Below, in pieces: positions 1 through 8,537 of a DNA stretch of 64,000 bases. The stretch is taken from the NCBI GenBank assembly GCA_965204245.1, contig CBDBED010000013.1, positions 216,159-280,158 on the forward strand. The letters run 5' to 3'. This DNA is from JAAXIE01 sp965204245 (GTDB lineage: Bacteria > Chloroflexota > Dehalococcoidia > Lucifugimonadales > JAAXIE01). The notes below the pieces were generated by a model. It searched no databases. It had not been told where the DNA came from and saw nothing but the letters and a program-made list of their open reading frames with translations. The position numbers were made by a program, and so were the translations under genes. Numbering within the stretch: position 1 is the first letter of the stretch; the number at the start of each line of letters is the position of its first letter.

Positions 1-2
1 TC

Positions 3-290
3 GTTATAGACGAGATCAAGGGCTCTAACCTGTATCACCAGCTTTGGCAGACCTTTGCCGTGCTGACGGATACCCAGAGTGTGGGCGTCACCGGGGATTT
101 TCGGGCCTATGGCCATGTTGCCGCTATTCGCGCCGTCACCAGCGAAGATGCCATGACCGCCGACTGGGTCCGCCTCCCTTACGAAGTGTTGTCCCGCATC
201 TCCAACCGCATAGTCAACGAAGTCCCTGGCGTCACCCGTGTCGTCTATGACATTACCAGCAAGCCCCCGGGGACCATCGAATGGGAATAG
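3..290 (+). CDS. guaA: GMP synthase (glutamine-hydrolysing), C-terminal end, partial
   Basis: This is the last 95 codons of a gene that begins outside the window. The product converts XMP to GMP in the cytosol. The visible part is the GuaA C-terminal dimerisation domain. It shows RAVTSEDAMTADW, then the conserved LPYEVL and SRISNRIVNE stretch, and ends in DITSKPPGTIEWE, the near-invariant GuaA tail. The frame is open from base 3 to the TAG at 288-290. It is followed 50 bp later by purD, consistent with a purine-synthesis transcription unit. Confidence 0.95.
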   Translation, partial: VIDEIKGSNLYHQLWQTFAVLTDTQSVGVTGDFRAYGHVAAIRAVTSEDAMTADWVRLPYEVLSRISNRIVNEVPGVTRVVYDITSKPPGTIEWE

Positions 291-340
291 GTCAGAATGA
301 CGACCTCTAATGCCCTTCCCGTGGTCCCGATCCTCGTCCC

Positions 341-1639
341 ATGACCGATATTTTGGTGATTGGCAGCGGTGCGCGCGAGCACGCCATCGTATGGAAGTTG
401 CGTCAGAGCAGCGCGGTCGATCGCGTGTTGGTGGCTCCCGGCAACGGTGGCACTGCCTCAGCCGCTGAGAATATCTCCGTCGGCGCAGATGACATCGACT
501 CTCTCTTGCAAGTGGCACAAGGCCGTTCGGTGGATCTCACAGTGGTCGGGCCGGAAGTCCCGCTGGCTGCCGGCTTGGCCGATACATTCCAACAACATGG
601 GCTCGCGGTCTTTGGCGCGACTCGGGATGCAGCCCGTTTGGAATGGAGCAAGTCATTTGCCCGCTGCCTGACCCAAGACTTGGGCGTTCCAGGCCCCGAC
701 TTCAAAGTTTTCAACGATGCCTCTAAGGCTGAGGCCTTTCTCTCGCGGCACCAAGGGCCCGTTGTGGTGAAGGCGGACGGGCTGGCTGCTGGCAAGGGTG
801 TCCTGTTGTGTAATGACACGGATGAGGCACTCGAGGCAGTCTACATGTGTATGCGCGATCGTACCTTTGGCACAGCTGGGGATGTGGTGGTATTGGAGGA
901 CTGCCTCAGCGGCCCTGAAATGAGTGTGTTTGCCTTTTGCGATGGTGAGCGCCTTTCGCCCATGGTGGCTGCCTGCGATTACAAGCGGGCTTTCGATGGC
1001 GACCAGGGTCTAAACACCGGCGGCATGGGCTGCTACACCCCACCGCCTCAATGGACCCCGGCCATGGATGAGGAGGTACGCCGCACCATCATGCAACCGA
1101 CCATCACCGCCATGGCAGAACGTGGGGCACCCTACCGTGGCGTACTCTATGCCGGTCTCATGCTGACTGACGATGAGCCCAAGCTGCTGGAGTTCAACTG
1201 CCGCCTCGGGGACCCCGAGGCTCAAGTGGTGCTCCCACTCCTCGAGGGAGACCTGCTCCCCGTTTTGCGGGCCTGTGTGGAGGGCGACATCTCCCGATGC
1301 GAGGTCAAGTGGTCCAACGAGGCGTGTGTGGGCGTGGTATTGGCGTCTGGTGGATACCCGGCTGGCTATCGTCGTGGCCTGCCTCTGGATGGGCTGAATG
1401 CCGTGGACGGGGATGTCCTCGTGTTTCACGCAGGCACGACCCTAGGCGATAATGGTGATTCGCTTTTGACCGATGGAGGACGTGTGCTGACGGTTGTAGG
1501 CCGTGGACGCGACCTGCCGTCGGCTCGCGACCGTGCATACGCCAACATTGGCAGGATCAGCTTCGAGGACTCCTATTACCGCACTGATATCGCCAAGCTG
1601 GCGTCGCATCCCCCAGAGACGCCGCTCGAGACCGCATGA
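341..1639 (+). CDS. purD: phosphoribosylamine-glycine ligase (GAR synthetase)
   Basis: PurD catalyses ATP-dependent joining of glycine to phosphoribosylamine, step 2 of purine synthesis. The 432 aa length is normal for the family. The N-terminal Rossmann-like domain has GSGAREHA near residue 8. The ATP-grasp core has VVKADGLAAGKGV, the GGMGCYTP segment, and the metal-binding EFNCRLGDPEAQ, equivalent to the usual EYNVRFGDPETQ. A C-terminal domain follows. The ATG start at 341 sets the frame directly at ILVIGSG, as in other PurD proteins. It lies 50 bp after guaA and 13 bp before the next gene. Confidence 0.96.
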   Translation: MTDILVIGSGAREHAIVWKLRQSSAVDRVLVAPGNGGTASAAENISVGADDIDSLLQVAQGRSVDLTVVGPEVPLAAGLADTFQQHGLAVFGATRDAARLEWSKSFARCLTQDLGVPGPDFKVFNDASKAEAFLSRHQGPVVVKADGLAAGKGVLLCNDTDEALEAVYMCMRDRTFGTAGDVVVLEDCLSGPEMSVFAFCDGERLSPMVAACDYKRAFDGDQGLNTGGMGCYTPPPQWTPAMDEEVRRTIMQPTITAMAERGAPYRGVLYAGLMLTDDEPKLLEFNCRLGDPEAQVVLPLLEGDLLPVLRACVEGDISRCEVKWSNEACVGVVLASGGYPAGYRRGLPLDGLNAVDGDVLVFHAGTTLGDNGDSLLTDGGRVLTVVGRGRDLPSARDRAYANIGRISFEDSYYRTDIAKLASHPPETPLETA

Positions 1640-1652
1640 TGAAGGGAGCGCC

Positions 1653-2192
1653 ATGATGGAGTGGGCCGACGACCTCCGCAATTTCCGCGAGTCGATTGAG
1701 ACTATCAGCCAGCAACGTTCAGCCGTTCCTCAGGACATGGGGGAACAAGAGCTGGAGGAGAGGCTGAGGCTGATACAGGAGGCCTTTGAAGAATTGAGGC
1801 CAGAGGCCTACTTGGCGGAGATGAATCGCATCCTCTTGGACGGACGCGGAGAACTGGAATTGTACCTCCCGTGGGATGATGAGGAAGAAGAGGATGATGA
1901 AGAGTTCGAAGCCGAGTGGGAGGAGGTGGATGATGAAGGACTGGACGACGACGATGACGAGGATGAGTTTGATGACGATGATGAGGACGACGAGGAGTTG
2001 GAAGAACAGGATGTAGCTTCTGCTATACTTGTCTGGGATGATGGCGATGATGGTCAGTGCGAATTGGCCATTGATGTTGGCTTGGAAGACAACCGCATCT
2101 ACTGGCAGGTCAACGGTGAGGACGTGCCCACCAATGACCGGGCATTGCGCGAGGCCCTGAAAAAGGCCTACACCGATGAAATCGGTATCTAA
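1653..2192 (+). CDS. highly acidic protein of unknown function in the purine cluster
   Basis: This 179 aa protein lies between purD and purE. I recognise no family. The first ~65 residues look helical (FRESIETIS, ELEERLRLIQEAFEELRPEA). Residues ~72-118 are almost pure Asp/Glu. The last ~55 residues form a more ordinary globular tail. ATG 1653 (ATG 1656 is equally possible) is chosen because a GAAGGGAG-like site lies just upstream. A longer reading back into purD would overlap it by more than 130 bp and is unlikely. Co-transcription with purD and purE is inferred from the 13 bp and 36 bp gaps. Any role in purine synthesis is untested. Confidence 0.75.
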   Translation: MMEWADDLRNFRESIETISQQRSAVPQDMGEQELEERLRLIQEAFEELRPEAYLAEMNRILLDGRGELELYLPWDDEEEEDDEEFEAEWEEVDDEGLDDDDDEDEFDDDDEDDEELEEQDVASAILVWDDGDDGQCELAIDVGLEDNRIYWQVNGEDVPTNDRALREALKKAYTDEIGI

Positions 2193-2228
2193 CCTCGTTA
2201 TGTAATTCAGTGATCAGGAGGTCATGTC

Positions 2229-2687
2229 TTGCCGCGTGTAGGCATTGTGATGGGCAGCGCTTCGGATGACCCGGTGGCCCAAGAAGTGGTGAAGGTGCTG
2301 GATCAAATGGGCATCGACTACGAGGTGCGGGTGCTCTCGGCTCACCGCTCTCCCGGACGTCTGGCCACCTACGTGGAAGAGGCCCCGGAACGGGGAGTTG
2401 AGCTTTTCATTGGCTTGGCCGGAGGGTCTGCAGCCCTGCCGGGGGCCATTGCTGCATGGACCACTCTTCCCGTACTGGGAGTGCCAGTGGCCTCCAGTGA
2501 GCTCAAGGGCATCGACGCTCTCATGGCCATCGCGCAGATGCCTCCGGGCGTCCCTGTGGGCTGCATGGCCGTGGGCAACTGGGGCGCGCGCAACGCGGGT
2601 TTCATGGCGGCCTCCATCCTTGGTCTGAAGCATGAAGACATCGGGAAGGCGTATGAGGAGTACCGGCGCAAACAACGCGAAGGCTAG
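2229..2687 (+). CDS. purE: N5-carboxyaminoimidazole ribonucleotide mutase / AIR carboxylase
   Basis: PurE makes CAIR in purine synthesis. The length of 152 aa is normal. Visible motifs are GIVMGSASDD at the start, the phosphate/catalytic SAHRSP around residue 40, and the GG-x-A-x-LPG loop followed by TTLPVLGVPV. The loop reads GGSAALPG where most bacterial PurE proteins have GGAAHLPG, so the usual His is replaced by Ala. The start is TTG 2229: AGGAGG lies 7 bp upstream, and the protein begins at the expected PRVGIVMGS. No purK is seen in the window. Confidence 0.93.
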   Translation: MPRVGIVMGSASDDPVAQEVVKVLDQMGIDYEVRVLSAHRSPGRLATYVEEAPERGVELFIGLAGGSAALPGAIAAWTTLPVLGVPVASSELKGIDALMAIAQMPPGVPVGCMAVGNWGARNAGFMAASILGLKHEDIGKAYEEYRRKQREG

Positions 2688-3363
2688 TCGCCCCTTGGCG
2701 GTGCTCTGCGACTTCGACGACACCATTGCCCTACAGAACGTAGCCCAACTCCTCCTCGACCGTTTCGGGCACGGCAAGTGGCAGGAACTGCGCCAACAGT
2801 TGCGGGCGGGCGAAATCAACTTCCGGCAGTATCAAGAGCGGTCCTTCGACGCTGTCACTGCTACGCGGGAGCAGATGAGGCATCACGCGGAAGAGGAGAC
2901 CATAGTCCGCGATGGCTTTCATGACTTCTTGCGGTACTGCCAAGGCGTGGGCATCCCTGTGGCCATAGCCAGCCTCGGTCTGGACTTCTACATTCAGGCT
3001 ATCCTTGAACGGGAGTCGATCGCCCCCATTGCCACGTATGCCGTCGAAACCGCCTTCACCCCGGAAGGCATCAGCTACCGCTATCCGCATACATGGGACG
3101 GTTGCACCAAGTGGGGCACCTGCAAGTGTGTTGCCATCTGGGCATATCGGCGTGCCGGCTACGACATCGCTTACATAGGTGATGGGACCTCCGATTTCTG
3201 CCCGGCGTCCAAGGCCGACATGGTGTTTGCTCGCAGCCACCTCGTGGAGAAATGTGCCAGCGAGGGAGTGCCTTATTGCGAATTTGACGACTTCTACCAA
3301 GTACTCGGTCAACTGAAGGCCCGGGAGAACCGGGATCATCCGATTGAAACTCAAGCACAATAG
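2632..3363 (+). CDS. HAD-superfamily phosphatase, MtnX-like
   Basis: This is a 243 aa hydrolase of the HAD superfamily. Motif I is CDFDDTIA, with both nucleophile/acid Asp residues present. Motif II is the Ser in ASLGL. Motif III/IV is YIGDGTSDFCPA. This arrangement matches the HAD-IB / MtnX-like phosphatases; the substrate cannot be read from sequence. ATG 2632 overlaps the end of purE by 56 bp. ATG 2653 is an alternative start and would place less sequence before motif I. It sits between purE and purB in the same transcription unit. Confidence 0.82.
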   Translation: MKTSGRRMRSTGANNAKASRPLAVLCDFDDTIALQNVAQLLLDRFGHGKWQELRQQLRAGEINFRQYQERSFDAVTATREQMRHHAEEETIVRDGFHDFLRYCQGVGIPVAIASLGLDFYIQAILERESIAPIATYAVETAFTPEGISYRYPHTWDGCTKWGTCKCVAIWAYRRAGYDIAYIGDGTSDFCPASKADMVFARSHLVEKCASEGVPYCEFDDFYQVLGQLKARENRDHPIETQAQ

Positions 3364-3402
3364 CGTTCAATGCTAGGTGAGCGGTGACGAGGTGAGACCC
3401 AG

Positions 3403-4717
3403 ATGATCGACCGTTACAGTCGTCCCGAAATGAAGCACGTATGGTCCGATTGACAACAAATACGCCAAGTGGCTGGAAGTGGAGTTGGCCTCCTGCCAAG
3501 CATGGACCGATGAGGGGGTCATCCCAGTCGAAGACATGCGGAACTTGCGCCGGGCCCGTTTCGACCCCGAGCGTATGGATGAGGCCTTCCAACGGACCCG
3601 TCATGACGTTACGGCCTTCATATCTTCCGTGACCGCCGACCTGGGAGACGAGGGGCGTTGGATTCACCAAGGTCTCACCTCCAGTGACGTCATGGACACT
3701 GCCCTAGCCCTGCAACTGATCGAAGCCTCCCAGATACTGTTGCGAGACATGGATGCCCTCGCCGAGGTGCTCCGCCGCCAGGCCTTGGAGCACAAGGACA
3801 CCCCCATGATGGGCCGGACCCACGGCGTCCACGCCGAGCCGACGTCCTTTGGACTGAAGCTTGCTCTCTGGTGGGAGGAAATAAACCGGCAGAGGCAGCG
3901 CTTGGAGCAGGCCATCGAAAGCATATCCGTGGGCAAGATATCCGGAGCGGTCGGCACCCATGCCACCGTCCCACCCGTCATTGAGCAGCGTGTATGCGAT
4001 GAGTTGGGTTTGAAGCCCGAGCCTGTTTCCAATCAGATAGTCCAACGGGACCGCCACGCCCATTTCGTGGTCACTCTGGCCCTCATCGCCAGCACTCTGG
4101 AGAAATTCGCCACCGAAATCCGCTCGCTGCAACGCACTGAGGTGCGTGAAGTAGAGGAACCCTTCGGGGCTGGACAGACCGGTTCATCCGCCATGCCCCA
4201 CAAGCGCAACCCGGAACTCACTGAACGTGTCTGTGGGCTGGCTCGCCTGATTCGTGGCTACAGCCTCACCGCCATGGAGAACGTCGCGTTGTGGCACGAA
4301 CGTGACATCAGCCATTCCTCCGCTGAGAGGCTGGTGCTTCCGGATGCATGCCTAGCCTTGGACTATATCCTCGACCTCTTCTCTTATGTGGCCGATGGCA
4401 TGCGGGTTTACCCAAAGCGCATGTGGCAAAACCTGGAGAGCACCCGGGGACTGGTGTTCAGCCAGCGGGTCCTTTTGGCTCTGGTGGAAAAAGGGATGTC
4501 TCGCGAGTCGGCATATCAGGTTGTGAAGGACAACTCAATGCGTTGTTGGGAGGAAGAGTTGGACTTCCGTCAGCTCATTCAATCCAGCCCTGAAGTGAAC
4601 GCCTGTCTGTCCAAACAGGATATGGATGGGCTGTTCGACTACGGCTATTACCTGCGCTACACTGACCAGAGCTTCGAGCGGGTGGGTCTACTACAACGTG
4701 AAGTAGCAGCCGCTTAA
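3403..4717 (+). CDS. purB: adenylosuccinate lyase, N-terminus separated by a one-base frameshift
   Basis: PurB acts twice in AMP synthesis, splitting SAICAR and adenylosuccinate. The main frame contains TRHDV, GLTSSDVMDTA, MMGRTHGVHAEPT, VGKISGAVGT and the family signature GSSAMPHKRNP. The true N-terminus starts at ATG 3403 (IDRYSRPEMKHVWSD) and hits TGA at 3451. After skipping one base (T3451), the frame continues DNKYAKWLEVELASCQAW, exactly the expected PurB sequence. A frame-only call would begin at GTG 3479 and lose ~25 conserved residues. One inserted base at about 3450 explains this. Since purB is normally essential, a sequencing error is as likely as mutation. Confidence 0.93.
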
Positions 4718-4781
4718 AGGCCTATTTGTTGGGAATTGGAGGACCAGTTCCTGACCAAACCCCAAATATTGGAGGTACGCG

Positions 4782-5675
4782 GTGCCCGTTATGTATACCG
4801 ACTTGCCCGGCCTCATTCACCGAGGCAAGGTGAGGGATACCTACGAACTAGACAAGAATACGATGCTGCTGGTGGCTACGGACCGGATTTCCGCTTTCGA
4901 TGTCGTCCTGCCAACCGGCATCCCAGAGAAGGGCAAAGTGCTGAACAGCCTGTCCGCCTTTTGGTTTCAGCGTACGGACTTTCTGTGTCCCAACCACTAC
5001 CTGAGCATGGCTGATGACCCGGAAGCCCGCGAGAAATACCCGCTGGTGGCGGACCTGCCGTCGGATCTAGCTCAGCAGGCCATGGTGGTGCGACGTGCCG
5101 AGCGCATCGATATTGAATGCATAGTGCGCGGTTATTTGGCAGGCTCCGCATGGGCCGAATACCGCAAAGGTGGCACCGTATTTGGCCGCCTCATGCCTCC
5201 AGGCCTTCAAGAGGGGCAACGCTTGGACAAACCCCTCTTCACCCCCACCACCAAAGCGGAAGAGGGGCATGACGAGAACATGCCCATATCCCAAGTGGTG
5301 GAGATGGTCGGGCCCCAATTGGCCGAAGAACTGGAGAGCCAGAGCATCGCCATATACAACCATTGCTTGGAGTACGCCATCTCCCGTGGCATCCTCCTAG
5401 CCGATACCAAGCTCGAATTTGGCTTGGTAGGCGGTCGGCTGACGGTCATAGATGAAATGCTCACACCCGACTCCAGCCGCTTCTGGGATGCCGAAGGCTA
5501 CCAGCCGGGCCGCTCCCAGCCCAACTTTGACAAGCAGTTTGTTCGGGACTGGCTGGACGGCCAAGGCTGGGACCACGAGCCCCCTGCCCCCGAGTTGCCT
5601 GAAGACGTAGTCGGGATGACTACCCAGCGATACGTAGAGGTCTACCGTCGCCTCACTGGCCAGGACCTGACCTAA
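4782..5675 (+). CDS. purC: SAICAR synthetase (phosphoribosylaminoimidazole-succinocarboxamide synthase)
   Basis: PurC joins CAIR and aspartate using ATP. The 297 aa length fits the long bacterial/fungal type. Motifs include HRGKVRDTYEL, ATDRISAFDVV, ECIVRGYLAGSAW, FTPTTKAEEGHDENM, LADTKLEFGL and IDEMLTPDSSRFW. All are typical nucleotide- and substrate-binding segments of the family. The start is GTG 4782, with GGAGGT 5-10 bp upstream. It is 64 bp after purB on the same strand and completes the visible set D-E-B-C of the de novo pathway. Confidence 0.96.
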   Translation: MPVMYTDLPGLIHRGKVRDTYELDKNTMLLVATDRISAFDVVLPTGIPEKGKVLNSLSAFWFQRTDFLCPNHYLSMADDPEAREKYPLVADLPSDLAQQAMVVRRAERIDIECIVRGYLAGSAWAEYRKGGTVFGRLMPPGLQEGQRLDKPLFTPTTKAEEGHDENMPISQVVEMVGPQLAEELESQSIAIYNHCLEYAISRGILLADTKLEFGLVGGRLTVIDEMLTPDSSRFWDAEGYQPGRSQPNFDKQFVRDWLDGQGWDHEPPAPELPEDVVGMTTQRYVEVYRRLTGQDLT

Positions 5676-5742
5676 GACACACCTTGGCCACCCGTCGATC
5701 ACAATCCCAAACGGGCGAAAGCACCGGGTAAAGGAGCGCGTC

Positions 5743-6546
5743 TTGCCCCGATCCCGAAGGCCCCAGCGACGAAGGAGAAGCGGCAGAAGCTCTGCCGGCG
5801 GAATCTCGGAGATCCCGCCCGGCGGGTTGCGGGGTCCCATGAGTCTGGGAAGGGGTCAACGCAACCGTCGCTGGCTCATCTATGCCATAGCCGGTTTCCT
5901 CGCCGTCGTCATAATAGGCGCCTTTGTGGTGGAGGGCCTTTTCGGGATTCTGCCCGAGCCTGGACGCGGGACCGACGACTATAAGGACGGAGTGGGCCAA
6001 GTACAGGACCGAATGCTACTCGCTCAAGATGTGGTAATCGGGAACAGGCTGCTTCCGGCCGGTTCCGAGGACGCACGTCATCTCTTTGACAATGACCCGA
6101 ACTTCCCGGAATATTCCACTGTGCCACCCACCTCAGGCCCCCACCTAGGCAGACCGGAAACCTGCGGCTTCTACCCGCCCGGCTATGTCGATCCGGTAAC
6201 GGAGAGAGAGGGTGTGCCAGACCGTGCCTTGGTGCACAATCTGGAACACGGCAACGTGGTGATGAGCTACAACCTTACCACCCAGGACGACATAGACCAT
6301 CTGCAGCGAGTGCATTCCAGCCTGAGAGACTATGACCTGTGGCTCGTAACCCGGTATTACGACAAACTTGACGAGGGTCAAGTGGCTATGACTGCATGGG
6401 GCGTGCTGGACGTCTTCGACGGCGTGGACGAGGGGCGCATCGAGGCTTTCTACAACGCGTACCGGGGCAACCGCTTCAGTGCAGAAACCCAGAGCGTGGG
6501 CCGGGGTATCCCCTGTGCTGGTCCACAAGACGCTATGGACCAGTAG
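5743..6546 (+). CDS. DUF3105 domain protein, single-pass membrane anchored
   Basis: This 267 aa protein has a basic N-terminus and one membrane segment at about residues 44-64 (LIYAIAGFLAVVIIGAFVV). An extracytoplasmic DUF3105 domain follows. The family hallmarks are present: VPPTSGPHLG and ALVHNLEHGNVVMSY, with conserved His residues that could bind metal. The function of DUF3105 is unknown. TTG 5743 is preferred because AAAGGAG lies 6 bp upstream. ATG 5839 is a possible shorter start with no clear ribosome site. It lies between purC and purS, an unusual place for a membrane protein. Confidence 0.85.
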   Translation: MPRSRRPQRRRRSGRSSAGGISEIPPGGLRGPMSLGRGQRNRRWLIYAIAGFLAVVIIGAFVVEGLFGILPEPGRGTDDYKDGVGQVQDRMLLAQDVVIGNRLLPAGSEDARHLFDNDPNFPEYSTVPPTSGPHLGRPETCGFYPPGYVDPVTEREGVPDRALVHNLEHGNVVMSYNLTTQDDIDHLQRVHSSLRDYDLWLVTRYYDKLDEGQVAMTAWGVLDVFDGVDEGRIEAFYNAYRGNRFSAETQSVGRGIPCAGPQDAMDQ

Positions 6547-6554
6547 GTGGACCG

Positions 6555-6827
6555 ATGTTCCTCGCCAAGATATTCATCAGCCTCAAGCCCACCGTCAACG
6601 ATCCCCAAGGCCTAACGGTCCTAGCTGGCCTGAAGGACCTGTCCTTCAAGACTGTCGACTCTGTCAGAGTGGGCAAGTACATTGAGGTAAAGGTCACCGA
6701 CCGTCATGTCCACCAAGCGATGAAAAGCATCGACGAAATGTGCCGTCAACTGCTGGCCAACCCGGTGATTGAAGACTACCGGTTTGAACTGGAAGAGCTA
6801 GGCGAACCCGGGCACCATGACCACTAA
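6555..6827 (+). CDS. purS: phosphoribosylformylglycinamidine synthase subunit PurS
   Basis: PurS is the small dimeric subunit that bridges PurL and PurQ in the three-part FGAM synthase. The 90 aa protein has the family pattern: ISLKPTVNDPQGLTV near the N-terminus, VRVGKYIEVKV in the middle, and the tail CRQLLANPVIEDYRFE. ATG 6555 lies 8 bp after the DUF3105 stop. It is the last gene of the plus-strand purine block and its stop overlaps the hisB stop (shared CTAA). purL and purQ are not in the window, so they must lie elsewhere. Confidence 0.92.
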   Translation: MFLAKIFISLKPTVNDPQGLTVLAGLKDLSFKTVDSVRVGKYIEVKVTDRHVHQAMKSIDEMCRQLLANPVIEDYRFELEELGEPGHHDH

Positions 6828-7423
6828 CCCGCGATAGTCCCCTTGGTGCTGGGCACCTCGCCTAGGGCGCGCGGGTCGGGCTCCACGGCATCGCGTAATG
6901 ATCGCGCTAGGGCCTTGAAGACGGCTTCCGCCTTGTGGTGCGCGTTACGTCCGGACATCACCTTTACGTGCAGGTTCATCCGGCCTTCAACCGCAAAGCT
7001 CTCCAAGAAATGGTGCAGCAAGTCCCCTGGAAGAGTTTCCACCATCTGGCCGTCCAAGCCCATGTCGATGGAAGCATAGCCTCGTCCGCTCAGGTCTACT
7101 GCCACCATCGCAAGAGTCTCATCCAGCGGCACGATGGCGTGTCCCATCCGCCGTATACCCTTGCCATCTCCCAAGGCCTGATGGAAGGCGCGCCCTAGGG
7201 TGATGCCCGTGTCCTCCACCAAGTGGTGCCAGCCGACCTCCACGTCTCCATGAGCGCTCAGCGTTATGTCGATGAGCCCATGGCGGCTCAACTGCTTCAC
7301 CATGTGGTCCAGCATCCCGTTTCCAGTTGCCACTTGGTGTATACCTTGACCATCCAAGCGCAGGGTAAGGGAGATTTGCGTCTCCGAAGTCTGTCGTTCC
7401 AGCGTGGCTTCGCGCATCGTCAT
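6824..7423 (-). CDS. hisB: imidazoleglycerol-phosphate dehydratase
   Basis: This is the sixth step of histidine synthesis, a manganese-dependent dehydratase. Its 199 aa match the monofunctional form with no phosphatase domain. The metal-binding repeats are visible: HLVEDTGI with the preceding HH, DLLHHFLESF, and GRNAHHKAEAVFKALARS. It is the distal gene of the his operon, 22 bp after hisC, and meets purS tail to tail. Confidence 0.97.
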   Translation of the reverse strand: MTMREATLERQTSETQISLTLRLDGQGIHQVATGNGMLDHMVKQLSRHGLIDITLSAHGDVEVGWHHLVEDTGITLGRAFHQALGDGKGIRRMGHAIVPLDETLAMVAVDLSGRGYASIDMGLDGQMVETLPGDLLHHFLESFAVEGRMNLHVKVMSGRNAHHKAEAVFKALARSLRDAVEPDPRALGEVPSTKGTIAG

Positions 7424-7445
7424 AGGGCTTGCTCTTTCCGGAAGG

Positions 7446-8537
7446 CTAGGGCAGCAGGCTCTCCAAGGCCGATATCACCGCGTCGGTCTGCTCTGGCAAG
7501 CCTACGCTGATGCGCACGAAATCTTCCAGCCTGTCACCACCGAAATAACGCACGAATATGCCTTTCCTCGCCAGTCCCTCGAACAGTTCCTTGCCCCTGC
7601 CTTGGGGAAGTTGCGTCAGTATGAAGTTGGCTTGGGAGGGCCACGGAGTCACGCCAGGAAGGCTTTGCAGCTTGGTGAAAAGCCGCTCCCGCTCCTGCAC
7701 GATGCACTCTACGCGATGAAGCAACTCATCCCGGTCCTCCAGCGATGCAGTCAGGGCGGCTTCCGCTGCTACATTGACGTTGTACGGCGACTTCATCCCC
7801 ATCATCACCCGGGCCAAGCCGGGGTCCATGATCCCCAGGCCAATGCGCAACCCCGCCAGCCCCGCCCACTTGCTGAAAGTGCGCAGCACGATGAGGTTCG
7901 GGTACTCCTCTAACAGGGGTATCAAGGTATATCCACAGAACTCGTGGTAGGTCTCATCGACAACGACAATCAGTCCCGTGTCCAATAAACGACGCACCTG
8001 CCCCTCTTGGGCCACGTTGGCTGTGGGGTTGTTGGGTGACGCAAGAAATGTGACCTTGGTGTCGTCATCCAGCACACGCTCGATTTCGTCCACATCCACA
8101 TCAAAAATCTCATTGCGCGGCACGGGCACCGCCTGCCCGCCGCACACTGCAGTGCTGAACCGGTACATACCGAAAGTGGGCGTCGGGTCAATGACCTTCT
8201 GCCCGGGCCCAACGAATATGCGTAGCACCATATCGATGAGTTCATCACTACCATTGCCCGCCACAATCTGCTCTGCAGGAACATTCAAGTAGTCAGACAA
8301 GACCGCCCGCAAACTGCGCTGGTCAGGGTCGGGGTATTGGTTGTAATAGGGATAAGCCGCCAGAGCCTCAGCAACACGCGGAGAAGGGCCAAACGGATTC
8401 TCGTTGCCATTCAACCGGATGACTTGGTCGGCAGGTATTCCGGCCTGCTGCGCCAGCACCTCGGTGGGGTCAACGCCCTCGTAGGTCTTCAGGGCGCGGA
8501 TATGACCCACCATCCGCCGCGTGGGGTCCAGGTTCAT
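7446..8537 (-). CDS. hisC: histidinol-phosphate aminotransferase
   Basis: HisC is a PLP-dependent fold-type I aminotransferase acting on imidazole-acetol phosphate, 363 aa. It has the N-terminal LNGNENPFGPSP segment, SPNNPTA, VDETYHEF, and the Schiff-base lysine in RTFSKWAGLAGLRIG. The C-terminal Arg region is FVRISVGLPEQTD. Its ATG overlaps the hisD stop by 4 bp, which suggests translational coupling. Confidence 0.96.
   Translation of the reverse strand: MNLDPTRRMVGHIRALKTYEGVDPTEVLAQQAGIPADQVIRLNGNENPFGPSPRVAEALAAYPYYNQYPDPDQRSLRAVLSDYLNVPAEQIVAGNGSDELIDMVLRIFVGPGQKVIDPTPTFGMYRFSTAVCGGQAVPVPRNEIFDVDVDEIERVLDDDTKVTFLASPNNPTANVAQEGQVRRLLDTGLIVVVDETYHEFCGYTLIPLLEEYPNLIVLRTFSKWAGLAGLRIGLGIMDPGLARVMMGMKSPYNVNVAAEAALTASLEDRDELLHRVECIVQERERLFTKLQSLPGVTPWPSQANFILTQLPQGRGKELFEGLARKGIFVRYFGGDRLEDFVRISVGLPEQTDAVISALESLLP

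Noticed and set aside
3448..3453. TGA in purB as a selenocysteine codon
   Set aside because: The downstream homology is in another frame, so it is a frameshift; no Cys belongs at this position.
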